A stretch of DNA of 64,000 nucleotides from DATJIG01 sp050260515 (GTDB lineage Bacteria; Pseudomonadota; Alphaproteobacteria; SMXQ01): NCBI GenBank assembly GCA_050260515.1, contig JBLNCI010000029.1:1-64000 (forward strand). Direction: 5' to 3'. Positions 9,334 through 18,092 of the stretch are shown here, piece by piece (positions within the stretch are counted from its first letter, which is position 1; the number at the start of each line of letters is the position of its first letter). The translations under genes were made by a program, and so were the position numbers. The notes below the pieces were generated by a model that was given only the letters and a program-made list of their open reading frames with translations, was not told where the DNA came from and did no database searches.

Positions 9334-9495
9334 GCTCTCCTCCGCCGAACCGCCGCCGGACACAACTGCGCCTGGGCGGGCGCCTGGGCGGGCGCCTGGG
9401 CGCCAACGAATCCCGGACCTCCGGGGGCGCCGTCAATGGTTTCTAAACCAAACCGGGCGACCCTCGGCGGGTAAAGTTCGTAACGGAGACCTTCG

Positions 9496-11049
9496 TTGGC
9501 TGCGCCACAACTGGCCCCTCGCCCGCGCCCCCGCCTCGCCATCCCTCCCGTCGACGGACCGTCGGCCGAGCGTGCCGCCGCGATGCGCGCCGCCCAGGCG
9601 CTCCACAGCGACGGCCTTCGCCACCAGCAGGACGGCGATCTCGATGCCGCGCGTGCCGCATACGAAGCGGCGCTCGTCCTCGTTCCCGAGGCGACCGTCA
9701 CCCGCTCCAACCTCGGCAACGTGCTGCGCGCCCAAGGCGACCTCGCCGGCGCCATCGCCGCGCACCGGGCCGCTGTCGCGGTCGACGGCCGGTTCGCCCG
9801 CGGCTGGGCCAACCTCGCGCTGGCGCTCCACGACAATGGCGAGCACGAGCCGGCGCTGACCGCCGCGCGGCACGCGAGCGTGCTCGCGCCCACCGACGCC
9901 GAGATCCGCCACACCCAAGGCACGATCGAGCTCGCGCTCGGCCGCGCCAAGGACGCGATCGACAGCTTCATCGCCGTGCTCAACGCCCAGCCGCGTCACG
10001 GCAAGGCGCTGCTCAATCTCGCGGTAGCGCTGAAGGAATCCGGCGCGACCGCCGCCGGCACCGCCGCTCTCGAGACGCTGATCGCGTTCGAGCCCGACAA
10101 CGCCGACGCGCACTTCAACCTCGCGCTCAATCTTCTTGCCGCGGGCGAGTGGGCGCGCGGCTTCTCGGCCTACGAATGGCGCCTCAGGGTGCCCGGCCTC
10201 GGCCCGAAGACTCCGGCGTCGCCGCGGTGGGACGGACGCCCGGCGGTGGGCAAGACACTGCTTCTCGTCGCCGAGCAGGGCTTCGGCGACACGTTCCAGT
10301 TCCTGCGGTTCGCGCACCGGGCGCGCGCTCGCGTCGGCCGCGTCGTGCTCGCCGCGCAACCGGCACTGCTCGCCTGTCTCGCGAACGCGCCCGGCATCGA
10401 CGCGATCGTCGACCGCGACGGGCCGCTACCCGAGCACGACCTACATCTGCCGCTGATGAGCCTGCCGTTCGCGCTCGACGTTGCGGCGCCCGACGACCTC
10501 GCCGACGCGCCGTGCCTCGCCGTCGACGCCGAACGGCAGAAGCACTGGCGCGACTGGCTCGACCGCAACGTCCCGGCGCGGCGGCTGCGCGTCGGGATCG
10601 GCTGGCGCGGCAATCCCGGCTATCGCAAGGACGCGAGCCGGTCGCTCGCGCTCGACAACTTCGCGCCGCTCGCGAAGCTGTCGGGCGTCGGTCTCGTCAG
10701 CCTGCAGAAGGGCCCGGGCGAGCACGAGTGGCGGACGACGCCCGAGGTGCCGGTGATCGTGCCCGAGGATCTCGACCGCGACGGCGCGTTCGTCGACACC
10801 GCGGCGCTGCTCGAGTCGCTCGACCTCGTCATCACCTCGGATTCGGCGCTCGCGCATCTCGCCGGCGCGCTCGGTCGCCCGACGTGGATCGTGCTCGCGC
10901 ACCAGCCCGACTGGCGCTGGGGCGAGAGCGGGACCGGGACGCCGTGGTACCCGAACGCGACGCTGATCCGACAGGCCGCTCCCGGCGACTGGGCCGGCGT
11001 GTTCGCCCGCGCCGCGGCCGCGCTCGCGGCCCTCACCGGCGAGAAGTAG
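9496..11049 (+). CDS. TPR repeat protein with C-terminal glycosyltransferase-like domain
   Basis: The product is 517 residues from a TTG start at 9496 with GGAG 8 bases upstream. Residues about 30-230 form five or six tetratricopeptide repeats (for example NLGNVLRAQGDLAGAI and NLALALHDNGEHEPAL). Residues about 250-510 resemble the heptosyltransferase-like (GT9-type) fold often fused to TPRs, with VGIGWRGNP and the ITSDSALAHLAGALG motif near the C terminus. It is cytoplasmic. Such proteins may modify cell-surface glycans or proteins, but the acceptor is unknown. The start could also be the ATG 28 codons downstream. Confidence 0.85.
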   Translation: MAAPQLAPRPRPRLAIPPVDGPSAERAAAMRAAQALHSDGLRHQQDGDLDAARAAYEAALVLVPEATVTRSNLGNVLRAQGDLAGAIAAHRAAVAVDGRFARGWANLALALHDNGEHEPALTAARHASVLAPTDAEIRHTQGTIELALGRAKDAIDSFIAVLNAQPRHGKALLNLAVALKESGATAAGTAALETLIAFEPDNADAHFNLALNLLAAGEWARGFSAYEWRLRVPGLGPKTPASPRWDGRPAVGKTLLLVAEQGFGDTFQFLRFAHRARARVGRVVLAAQPALLACLANAPGIDAIVDRDGPLPEHDLHLPLMSLPFALDVAAPDDLADAPCLAVDAERQKHWRDWLDRNVPARRLRVGIGWRGNPGYRKDASRSLALDNFAPLAKLSGVGLVSLQKGPGEHEWRTTPEVPVIVPEDLDRDGAFVDTAALLESLDLVITSDSALAHLAGALGRPTWIVLAHQPDWRWGESGTGTPWYPNATLIRQAAPGDWAGVFARAAAALAALTGEK

Positions 11050-11065
11050 GGCCGGCGAGAAGTAG
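11036..11065. repeat. Short tandem duplication across a stop codon
   Basis: CCGGCGAGAAGTAG occurs at 11036-11049 and again at 11052-11065 (period 16). The first copy supplies the last codons and stop of the TPR/glycosyltransferase gene; the second lies just downstream, so a second in-register stop-like sequence follows. Confidence 0.8.
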
Positions 11066-11120
11066 CGCTTTCCTTTCCCTCACGTCGCGGCATCATGCGC
11101 TCCGAACGACGGAGGGCAGG

Positions 11121-11552
11121 ATGGCGAAGACCCCGCGACCGAAGGCCGACGCGCGCTACCGCAGGGGACTGGCGACGCTCAGGCGCATCCACGGCGACGC
11201 CGGAGTCGAGGTGCTGGCCAACGCCGCTCGCACCGCGCCCGAGCTCTCCGAGTTCGTGATCTCGTTCGCGTTCGGCGACGTCTACGCCCGGCCGCAGCTC
11301 TCCCTGCGCGAGCGCCAGATCGCGACCGTCGCCGCGTGCGCGACGCTGGGCCACGCGCTGCCGCAGCTCAAGTCGCACATCAAAGGCGCGCTCAACCTCG
11401 GCATCACCGAGCGCGAGATCGTCGAGATCCTGACCCAGATGGCGGTGTACGCGGGCTTCCCCGCGGCGATGAACGCGGTGAGCGCCGCCGCCGAGGTGTT
11501 CGCGTCACGCCGCGCGCCATCGAAGCCGCGAACGACGCGCCGCCGCAAATAG
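11121..11552 (+). CDS. Carboxymuconolactone decarboxylase (CMD) family protein
   Basis: The 143-residue product has the single-domain CMD fold: RERQIATVAACATLGHALPQ, then HIKGALNLGITEREIVEIL and AGFPAAMNA. The AhpD-type CxxC pair is absent, so a thiol peroxidase role is unlikely. The pattern is closer to gamma-carboxymuconolactone decarboxylases and uncharacterised relatives. GGAGGG precedes the ATG. It is monocistronic here, with no aromatic-ring-cleavage genes beside it, so the substrate is not assigned. Confidence 0.85.
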   Translation: MAKTPRPKADARYRRGLATLRRIHGDAGVEVLANAARTAPELSEFVISFAFGDVYARPQLSLRERQIATVAACATLGHALPQLKSHIKGALNLGITEREIVEILTQMAVYAGFPAAMNAVSAAAEVFASRRAPSKPRTTRRRK

Positions 11553-11574
11553 ACCGCGACGAAACCCGATCGGA

Positions 11575-12003
11575 TCAGTGCGCCGCGAGATAGGCGTCGC
11601 GCAGCACGCTCGCCTCGAGCTCGAGGTCGCTGAGGCGGTGCTTGACGACGTCGCCGATCGAGACGATGCCGGCGAGCCCGCCGTCCTTCATCACCACGAC
11701 GTGGCGGGCGCGCAGACGCGTCATCGTCGCCATCACCGTGCGGAGGTCCTCGTCGGGCGCGACCGCGACGATCCCGGTCATGAGGTCGCCGACGTTGCGC
11801 GCCTCGATCTCGGCGCCGTCGCGCGAGTAGGCGCGCACGATCTCACGCTCCGAGACGATGCCGACCACCTCCTCGTCCTGAAGCACGACCAGCGCCGCGA
11901 TGTTCTCGAGCCGCAGGCGGTCCGCCGCCGCCTTCACCGACACCGAGGGTCGCGTGGTGACGACGTTGCGGCCCTTGGCGCGCAGGATGTCCTCGACTTT
12001 CAT
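11575..12003 (-). CDS. Tandem CBS-domain protein
   Basis: The 142-residue protein is essentially two CBS motifs (about residues 8-62 and 74-128) forming one Bateman module, which in other proteins binds adenine nucleotides. The repeating pattern VVGIVSEREIV and LAGIVSIGDVV is clear. No fused catalytic or transport domain is present, so it is probably a stand-alone sensor or regulator. It is divergent from the DUF3311/MctP pair across 268 bases, where I see no other gene. Confidence 0.9.
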   Translation of the reverse strand: MKVEDILRAKGRNVVTTRPSVSVKAAADRLRLENIAALVVLQDEEVVGIVSEREIVRAYSRDGAEIEARNVGDLMTGIVAVAPDEDLRTVMATMTRLRARHVVVMKDGGLAGIVSIGDVVKHRLSDLELEASVLRDAYLAAH

Positions 12004-12271
12004 GGCTCCGCTCCCGCGGACGATCGCCCGCTCAGGTGAACCGGACGCTGCGCCGCGTCATGGCGGCGCGCGGCGCGGCCGCGCTTCGGATATGCGCACA
12101 TCCTACACGCCGCGGGCGGCCTGATCCGTTGGGTCGCGGTGGCAATAGCGCGGCTCCGTACGGACTCCTCGGCGGTGGCCCGAAAATGCCACGCACTCGC
12201 CTCTTCCGACGCGCCGCCGAACGCCGCGCTCGCGCGTTCCGCACCCGACACGCTTCGCCTGCGAGGGACTC

Positions 12272-12442
12272 ATGCGCTGGCTTCTGTTGCTGCTGCCGTT
12301 GATCGGCCTGCTGTGGCTGCCGTTCTACAACGCCACCGAGCCGCGGCTGTTGGGATTCCCGTTCTTCTACTGGTATCAGTTCGCCTGGGTGCCGGTGACG
12401 TCGCTGCTGATCTACATCGTCTACCGGGGGATCCGGCGATGA
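12272..12442 (+). CDS. DUF3311 small membrane protein, symporter partner
   Basis: The product is 56 residues with two hydrophobic segments (about 3-18 and 34-50) separated by a short loop; it begins MRWLLLLLPLIG and ends YRGIRR. Its stop overlaps the start of the symporter gene by four bases (ATGA), so the two are translationally coupled. DUF3311 proteins are regularly found directly before MctP-type sodium:solute symporters and are thought to be a small subunit or assembly partner. Confidence 0.85.
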   Translation: MRWLLLLLPLIGLLWLPFYNATEPRLLGFPFFYWYQFAWVPVTSLLIYIVYRGIRR

Positions 12443-14004
12443 GCGGCATCAACGTCACGGCGCTCGTCGTCTTCGCGTTCTTCTTCCTGCTGGTCACCGT
12501 CCTCGGCTTCATCGCCGCGCGCTGGAAAGCGGGCGACCTCACGCTGCTGCACGAGTGGGGGCTCGCCGGCCGGCGCTTCGGCACGGTCATCACCTGGTTC
12601 CTGATCGGCGGCGACTTCTACACCGCCTACACCATCATCGCCGTGCCGGCGCTGGTCTACGCGGTGGGCGCCTACGGCTTCTTCGCGCTCCCCTACACGA
12701 TCATCGTCTATCCGTTCGTCTTCGCGGTGATGCCGCGGCTGTGGGCGGTGTGCCACCGCCACAACTTCATCACCCCCGCCGATTTCGTCCACGGTCGTTA
12801 CGGCAGCGAGCTGTTGGCGCTCGCGGTCGCGGTGACGGGCATTCTCGCGACGATGCCGTACATCGCTTTGCAACTCGTCGGCATGCAGGTTGTGATCGCG
12901 GCCATGGGTTTCGGCCAGGGCGGCGGATTGCTGGGCGACGTGCCGCTGATCGTCGCCTTCCTGATCCTCGCCCTCTACACCTACACCAGCGGGCTGCGCG
13001 CCCCGGCGATGATCGCGTTCGTCAAGGACGTGATGATCTACATCGTCGTCATCGCCGCGATCGTGCTGATCCCGCTCCACCTCGGCGGCTACGGGGCGAT
13101 GTTCGAGGCCGCCGACAAGGCATTCCAGGCCAAGGGCGGCGCGACCGGCATCGTGCTCAAGCCCGAGCAGTTCACCGCGTTCGCGACTCTGGCGCTCGGC
13201 TCGGCGTTCGCCGCCTTCATGTATCCGCACACCACCACGGGCGTGCTGAGCTCGGCGAGCGGCGACGTGGTGCGACGCAACGCCATGCTGCTGCCGCTCT
13301 ACACCATCCTGCTCGGACTGGTGGCGCTCCTGGGCTACATGGCGCTCGCCGCCGGCGTGCAGGCGCCCTCGCCGAGCATGACGGTGCCCATGCTGTTCCT
13401 GAAGATCTTTCCCGACTGGTTCGTCGGGTTCTCGTTCGCGGCGATCGTCATCGGCGCGCTGGTGCCGGCCGCGATCATGTCGATCGCCGCCGCCAATCTG
13501 GTGACGCGTAACATCTGGAAGCCGTACGTCAACCGCAGCATCAGCGCCCAGGGCGAGGCGACGCTCGCCAAGCTGGTGTCGCTCGTGGTCAAGGTCGGCG
13601 CGCTGGTCTTCATCATCTTCCTGCCGACCCAGTTCGCGATTGACCTGCAGCTCCTGGGCGGCGTGTGGATCCTGCAGACGTTCCCGGCGATCGTGTTCGG
13701 CCTGTTCGCCCCGCTCGGTCGCTGGATGCGTCCCACCGGCCTGCTCGCCGGCTGGGCCGTGGGCATGCTGGTGGGCACGTGGATCGCCTTCGGCCAGGGT
13801 CTCAAGCCGGTGCATGCGCTCGCGATCGGCGGCCACACCTACAGCGTCTACATCGGCCTCACGGCGCTGGTGGCGAACATCGTGGTCGCGGTGGTCGCCT
13901 CGCTGGTCGCGCGGACGATGCACGCCGACGCGCCGCACGACGTCACGCGCCCCTCGGACTACCGGGCGACGCACCCGGCGGACTCGCCGCAGCTCGTGCG
14001 TTAG
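12439..14004 (+). CDS. mctP: Sodium:solute symporter, MctP-like monocarboxylate transporter
   Basis: The 521-residue protein has about 13 transmembrane segments and SSF-family features, including the N-terminal EWGLAGRRFG followed by the FLIGGDFYTAYT segment and MYPHTTTGVLSS midway. MctP relatives import lactate, pyruvate, propionate and similar short acids. The ATG at 12439 overlaps the DUF3311 stop. The frame is open further upstream, but that part is the DUF3311 gene in another frame. It is convergent with the Atm1-like exporter gene, with a 20-base gap. Confidence 0.88.
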   Translation: MSGINVTALVVFAFFFLLVTVLGFIAARWKAGDLTLLHEWGLAGRRFGTVITWFLIGGDFYTAYTIIAVPALVYAVGAYGFFALPYTIIVYPFVFAVMPRLWAVCHRHNFITPADFVHGRYGSELLALAVAVTGILATMPYIALQLVGMQVVIAAMGFGQGGGLLGDVPLIVAFLILALYTYTSGLRAPAMIAFVKDVMIYIVVIAAIVLIPLHLGGYGAMFEAADKAFQAKGGATGIVLKPEQFTAFATLALGSAFAAFMYPHTTTGVLSSASGDVVRRNAMLLPLYTILLGLVALLGYMALAAGVQAPSPSMTVPMLFLKIFPDWFVGFSFAAIVIGALVPAAIMSIAAANLVTRNIWKPYVNRSISAQGEATLAKLVSLVVKVGALVFIIFLPTQFAIDLQLLGGVWILQTFPAIVFGLFAPLGRWMRPTGLLAGWAVGMLVGTWIAFGQGLKPVHALAIGGHTYSVYIGLTALVANIVVAVVASLVARTMHADAPHDVTRPSDYRATHPADSPQLVR

Positions 14005-14028
14005 CGGACACCACAGCTCGTGCGCTAG
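13990..14028. repeat. Near-exact direct repeat at convergent gene ends
   Basis: CAGCTCGTGCGTTAGCGG is followed after a few bases by CAGCTCGTGCGCTAGCGG, one mismatch apart. The first copy carries the mctP stop (TAG, plus strand). The second carries CTA, the complement of the stop of the minus-strand exporter gene. A small local duplication seems to provide both stops. Confidence 0.7.
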
Positions 14029-15959
14029 CGGGCGACCGCCTCTTCCGCGTCGGTGTCCATCGCGCGCCCGCCCGGGCTGCCGGCGGCGTTGGGATCGAGA
14101 TCGTGGGCGATCTCCTTGAGGTGCTCGGCTTCCTGCTGGCGCGCCCACATCTGGGCGTAGGCGCCGCCAGTCGCGAGCAGATCGGCGTGACGGCCGCGCT
14201 CGATGATCCGGCCGCCGTCCAGCACGAGAATCTCGTCGGCGTGGACCACCGTCGACAGGCGATGAGCGACGATCAGCGTCGTGCGGTCGGCCGAGACCTG
14301 CCGCAGCGATGCCTGGATGTCCTTCTCGGTCTTGGAGTCGAGCGCGCTCGTCGCCTCGTCGAACACCAGGATCGCCGGGTTCTTGAGGATCGTGCGGGCG
14401 ATGGCGACGCGCTGCTTCTCGCCGCCCGAGAGCTTGAGGCCGCGCTCGCCGACGCGGGTCTGGTAGCCCTGCGGGGTCGAGACGATGAAGTCGTGGATCG
14501 CGGCGAGCCTCGCCGCGCGCTCGATCTCGTCCTTGGTCGCCGAGGGCCGCCCGTAGGCGATGTTGTAGTAGATGGTGTCGTTGAACAGCACCGTGTCCTG
14601 CGGGACGATGCCGATGTTGGCGCGGAGCGAATCCTGCAGCACGCTCCGCACGTCCTGGCCGTCGATCGACACCGATCCCGACGTCACGTCGTAGAACCGG
14701 AACAGGAGCCGCGAGATCGTCGACTTCCCGGCGCCGCTCGGGCCGACGATGGCGACCGTCCGCCCCGCGGGGACGGTGAACGACACGTCCTTGAGGATGA
14801 TGCGGTCCGGGCGATAGCCAAACGACACGCGGTCGAAGACGATCTCGCCGCCGCGCACCATGAGCGGCTTTGCGTCCGGCGCGTCGGTGACCTCGGCCGG
14901 GACGGTGAGGAGCCGGAACACCGCCTCCATGTCGGTGAGCGACTGCTTCACCTCGCGGTAGACGTAGCCGAGGAAGTCGAGCGGCAGATAGAGCTGCACC
15001 AGGTATGCGTTCACCAGCACGAAGTCACCGATGGTGAGCGTGCCCGCGGCCACCCCGCGACCCGCCATGATCATGACGATGACCAGCCCCGCCGCGATGA
15101 TCAGCGCCTGCCCGATGTTGAGGCCGGCGAGCGAGGTCTTGTTCAGCACGGCGGCGCGCTCGTAGCGCTCCATCGCATCCTGATAGCGGCGGGCCTCGTG
15201 GGTCTCGTTGGTGAAATACTTCACCGTCTCGAAGTTGAGCAGGCTGTCGAGCATCCGCGTGTTGGCGAGCGAATCGGCGGTGTTCTGCTCGCGGCGGAAC
15301 TTGAGACGCCACTCGGTGACGACGAGCGTGAAGACGATGTACGAGCCGATCGTGACGAACGTCACCAGCGCATAACGGACGTCGTAGAGCCACCACAGCA
15401 CGCCGCACACGAACAGGATCTCGAGGATCGTCGGCACGATGTTGAACAGCATGAACGACAGCACGAACTCGATGCCCTTCGTGCCGCGGTCGACCGCGCG
15501 CGAAAGCCCGCCGGTCTGGCGGTCGAGGTGGAACCGCAGTGCGAGGCCGTGGAGATGCCGGAACACCGTCGTCGCGACGTTGCGGACGGCGCGCTGCGTC
15601 ACCTTGACGAACAGCGCGTCGCGCAGCTCGCCGGTCGCGGCCGAGGTGAAGCGGATCAGTCCGTAGGCGACGATCAGCGCGAGCGGCAGGGCGACCGCCG
15701 CCGATGTGCCCGGCGTCAGCGCGTTCACCGCCTGCTTGTAGACCATCGGCACCGCGACGGTGGCGAGCGTCGAGACGATCATGCACACGAGCGCCAGCAC
15801 GACCCGCACCCGCAGCTCGGGTGGGTTTGCGGTCCACAGGAACGGCACCAGCGAGCGCAGCGCCGCGATGTCGACCCGCGGCGTGCGACGCGCGCCCGTC
15901 TTGGGTTCCCCTTCGGAGGGCAGCGGTTGGCGCGCGCCGGCGCCCTCGGCCAATGTCAT
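14025..15959 (-). CDS. Atm1-type ABC exporter (fused permease and ATPase)
   Basis: The 644-residue half-transporter has a six-helix membrane domain (about 35-330) and an ATPase domain (about 375-610) with Walker A GPSGAGKS, Q-loop VPQDTVLF, signature LSGGEKQ and Walker B ILVFDEATSALD. The membrane domain motif NFETVKYFTNE is characteristic of the mitochondrial Atm1/ABCB7 and bacterial NaAtm1 group, which export glutathione-linked compounds and protect against heavy metals. It should act as a homodimer in the inner membrane. The C-terminal tail is acidic. It is divergent from the EamA gene. Confidence 0.9.
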   Translation of the reverse strand: MTLAEGAGARQPLPSEGEPKTGARRTPRVDIAALRSLVPFLWTANPPELRVRVVLALVCMIVSTLATVAVPMVYKQAVNALTPGTSAAVALPLALIVAYGLIRFTSAATGELRDALFVKVTQRAVRNVATTVFRHLHGLALRFHLDRQTGGLSRAVDRGTKGIEFVLSFMLFNIVPTILEILFVCGVLWWLYDVRYALVTFVTIGSYIVFTLVVTEWRLKFRREQNTADSLANTRMLDSLLNFETVKYFTNETHEARRYQDAMERYERAAVLNKTSLAGLNIGQALIIAAGLVIVMIMAGRGVAAGTLTIGDFVLVNAYLVQLYLPLDFLGYVYREVKQSLTDMEAVFRLLTVPAEVTDAPDAKPLMVRGGEIVFDRVSFGYRPDRIILKDVSFTVPAGRTVAIVGPSGAGKSTISRLLFRFYDVTSGSVSIDGQDVRSVLQDSLRANIGIVPQDTVLFNDTIYYNIAYGRPSATKDEIERAARLAAIHDFIVSTPQGYQTRVGERGLKLSGGEKQRVAIARTILKNPAILVFDEATSALDSKTEKDIQASLRQVSADRTTLIVAHRLSTVVHADEILVLDGGRIIERGRHADLLATGGAYAQMWARQQEAEHLKEIAHDLDPNAAGSPGGRAMDTDAEEAVAR

Positions 15960-16160
15960 GGAAAACGCATCCTCGGATAACGGCAGCGGTGGGCGCGAAC
16001 GCCGCGCGCGGCCCGGTCACAGGATAACGCACGATGGCGTCGGGCGTGCCGGACACGGCGATAGCGCACCGCGCGCGCGGTCTGCGGTATAGATTGGGCT
16101 CCGGCAGCGCGATGTAAAGCGCCGCCCTTCATCCCACCGCGAATTCAGCCTTCTCGTACG

Positions 16161-17066
16161 ATGTCCTGGCTCGCCTTTGCCCTGTCCGGCCCCGTCCTGT
16201 GGGCGATCTCGACCCATTTGGACAAGTACCTGGTCGAGCGCTACTTCAAGGACACCGGCGTCGGCGTGCTGCTGGTGTTCACCGCCCTGATGGGGCTCGT
16301 CGCGCTGCCGTTCATCGCGGCCCTGCAGCCCGACGTGCTGCGCGTGCGCGCCGACGCGGCGGCGGTGATCGCCGCGTCGGGCGTGCTGTACCTCGGCGCG
16401 ATGTACTTCTATCTGCAGGCCCTCCAGGGCGAGGAGGCGTCGGTGGTCGCGCCGTGGTTCCAGGCGGCGCCGCTGTTCGGCTACATCGTCGGCTACGTCG
16501 TGCTCGGCGAGGTCCTCAGCCACCGACAGATGCTGGGCGGGGCGATGATCGTCGCGGGCGCGATGCTGCTGTCGGTACGGCCCGGCCGGGGCCTCAGCTT
16601 TAGGGCACGCCTCGTCAGCCGCATGCTGCTGTGCGCGCTGGCGCTGACCGCGAGCTCGACGGTGTTCAAGCTATTCGCCGTCACCGACGAGTTCTGGCCG
16701 ACGGTCTTCTGGAGCTTCGTCGGCCAGGCGGGCTTCGGATGCGCCCTGCTGGCGGTGCCGCGCAACCGCCGCGAGTTCGCCGACATCGTGCGCGCCAACA
16801 CCGGCGCGCTGCTCGGGATCAACGCATCGAACGAACTGATCAACCTGGGCGGCGGCCTCGCCGCGCGCTACGCGCTGGTGCTGGCGCCGCTGAGCCTCGT
16901 GCAGGCGGTCACCAGCACCACGACGCTGTTCGTGTTCCTGTTCGGCATCGCGCTGTCGGTGTGCTGCCCCGGCCTCGGTCGCGAGGATCTGTCTCCGCGC
17001 AACCTGTGCCTCAAGGGCGCGTCCACGTCGCTCGTCGCCGCCGGCCTGATCGCGATGAACGCGTAG
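16161..17066 (+). CDS. EamA/DMT-family transporter
   Basis: The 301-residue protein has about ten hydrophobic segments in two halves, the EamA drug/metabolite transporter layout. The first half contains YLQALQGEEASVVAPWFQ and the following LGE segment typical of the family. The substrate is unknown. It is separated by about 100 bases from the next lipoprotein gene, so co-transcription is possible but unproven. Confidence 0.8.
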   Translation: MSWLAFALSGPVLWAISTHLDKYLVERYFKDTGVGVLLVFTALMGLVALPFIAALQPDVLRVRADAAAVIAASGVLYLGAMYFYLQALQGEEASVVAPWFQAAPLFGYIVGYVVLGEVLSHRQMLGGAMIVAGAMLLSVRPGRGLSFRARLVSRMLLCALALTASSTVFKLFAVTDEFWPTVFWSFVGQAGFGCALLAVPRNRREFADIVRANTGALLGINASNELINLGGGLAARYALVLAPLSLVQAVTSTTTLFVFLFGIALSVCCPGLGREDLSPRNLCLKGASTSLVAAGLIAMNA

Positions 17067-17168
17067 TTGAACCCAAAAGTTACCACAGCCAAGCGGAGCG
17101 TTGCTGGGCGACGCCAAAGGCTTCTACACTCGACCCCGCTGATAATCCAAATGTGGGGGAAACACACG

Positions 17169-17723
17169 ATGGGTATTCACAAGACAATCGTCGCGGCGGC
17201 GTTGCTGCTGGCGACAGCTGCCTGCGCGTCCGGCGTGACGCGGGACGTGAACCTGGACCTCAGCCGGCCCCAGCTTTCCAGCACCGGCCAGAAGGCGGGA
17301 CAAGTGACCGTGGCGATGAGCCCCGAGGTGGAGCAGCGGCTCGCCGGAACCATTCGGTTCGATCGCCAACGGCTGCAGAATACGATTCAAAGCGCGCTGC
17401 ACACGAAGGGCGTTCTGACGCCCAACGACGACCCGACACTACCGACCGTCGAGGTCAACCTCACGGATGTCCGCGTTCGGTCCACCGCGAACGCCGTCCT
17501 TTTCGGGATCATGGCCGGCGACGATAGGATCAACGGCACCGTCGTCGTGCGCTCGCCTGACAAGGCAGAGATGCAGAAGTTCAACGTGACGACGTCATAT
17601 GGTCTGGGTGGCTTCGGCGGTGGCCAGATGGAGGCCCGCATGTCGTGGCTGTACGAGGAATTCGCGAAGCAGGTCGCAAATGAACTGACCGGCTCCCAGC
17701 CCCAGAGCGCCGCGAAGCAGTAA
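17169..17723 (+). CDS. Predicted lipoprotein, possibly DUF4410-like
   Basis: The 184-residue product has a signal peptide and lipobox ATAAC (Cys near 18-19). The mature domain has the pattern of envelope lipoproteins that resemble DUF4410: an N-terminal strand, then LQNTIQSALHTKGVL followed by a conserved LPTVEVNLTDVRVRS segment. The ATG at 17169 is preceded by GGGGGA. It has a perfect stem-loop just downstream. No function is assigned. Confidence 0.75.
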   Translation: MGIHKTIVAAALLLATAACASGVTRDVNLDLSRPQLSSTGQKAGQVTVAMSPEVEQRLAGTIRFDRQRLQNTIQSALHTKGVLTPNDDPTLPTVEVNLTDVRVRSTANAVLFGIMAGDDRINGTVVVRSPDKAEMQKFNVTTSYGLGGFGGGQMEARMSWLYEEFAKQVANELTGSQPQSAAKQ

Positions 17724-17730
17724 CCGGTAA

Positions 17731-17763
17731 CGGATCCGGAGAACCCTGCTCTCTCCGGATCCG
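17731..17763. terminator. Bidirectional stem-loop between convergent genes
   Basis: CGGATCCGGAGA (17731-17742) pairs perfectly with TCTCCGGATCCG (17752-17763), with a 9-base loop. It lies between the lipoprotein gene and the minus-strand cytochrome gene. No T-run follows, so it may act as a transcript-end stabiliser rather than a classical terminator. Confidence 0.7.
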
Positions 17764-17796
17764 GTCCCGCCTGCGGTGGCGCCTGAATTCCGCGTC

Positions 17797-18081
17797 TCAG
17801 CCGCCGTAGTTTTGTGCGAGATAATTCTGGATCGTCTTCGCGTCGTCGGCCGCGATCGGCGCGCCGAACGCGTTGATCATCTTCGTCACTTCGGCGCCCC
17901 AGACGTCGGCCTTCAGGAACGGCGAGTTCATCTTGATGTAGTCGAGGCTGTGGCACGCACCGCAGTTCTGCTCGACCACGTCGCGGCCGGGGCCGTCCTT
18001 GAGCTGGATCGGCTGCTCCTCGGCGACAGCCGCGGTGAGCGACGCCACGACGAGACCGAGTGCAAGCGCCATGATTCTCAT
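17797..18081 (-). CDS. sorB: Monohaem cytochrome c, sulfite dehydrogenase subunit
   Basis: The 94-residue protein has a cleavable signal peptide (cut after VAEE or just before), one CxxCH haem site CGACH (residues 40-44) and a candidate axial Met in the second half (KMNS or VTKM). Such small cytochromes accept electrons from the molybdenum subunit of SorAB-type sulfite:cytochrome c oxidoreductases in the periplasm. It lies 11 bases downstream of the molybdoenzyme gene in the same direction. Confidence 0.8.
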   Translation of the reverse strand: MRIMALALGLVVASLTAAVAEEQPIQLKDGPGRDVVEQNCGACHSLDYIKMNSPFLKADVWGAEVTKMINAFGAPIAADDAKTIQNYLAQNYGG

Positions 18082-18092
18082 CGTCGCCTCCC

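Noticed and set aside
7021..9474. Very long open frames opposite the first MscS gene
   Set aside because: High-GC codon bias opens the complementary frames; they lack a ribosome site and any family pattern, whereas the minus-strand product is a clear MscS protein.
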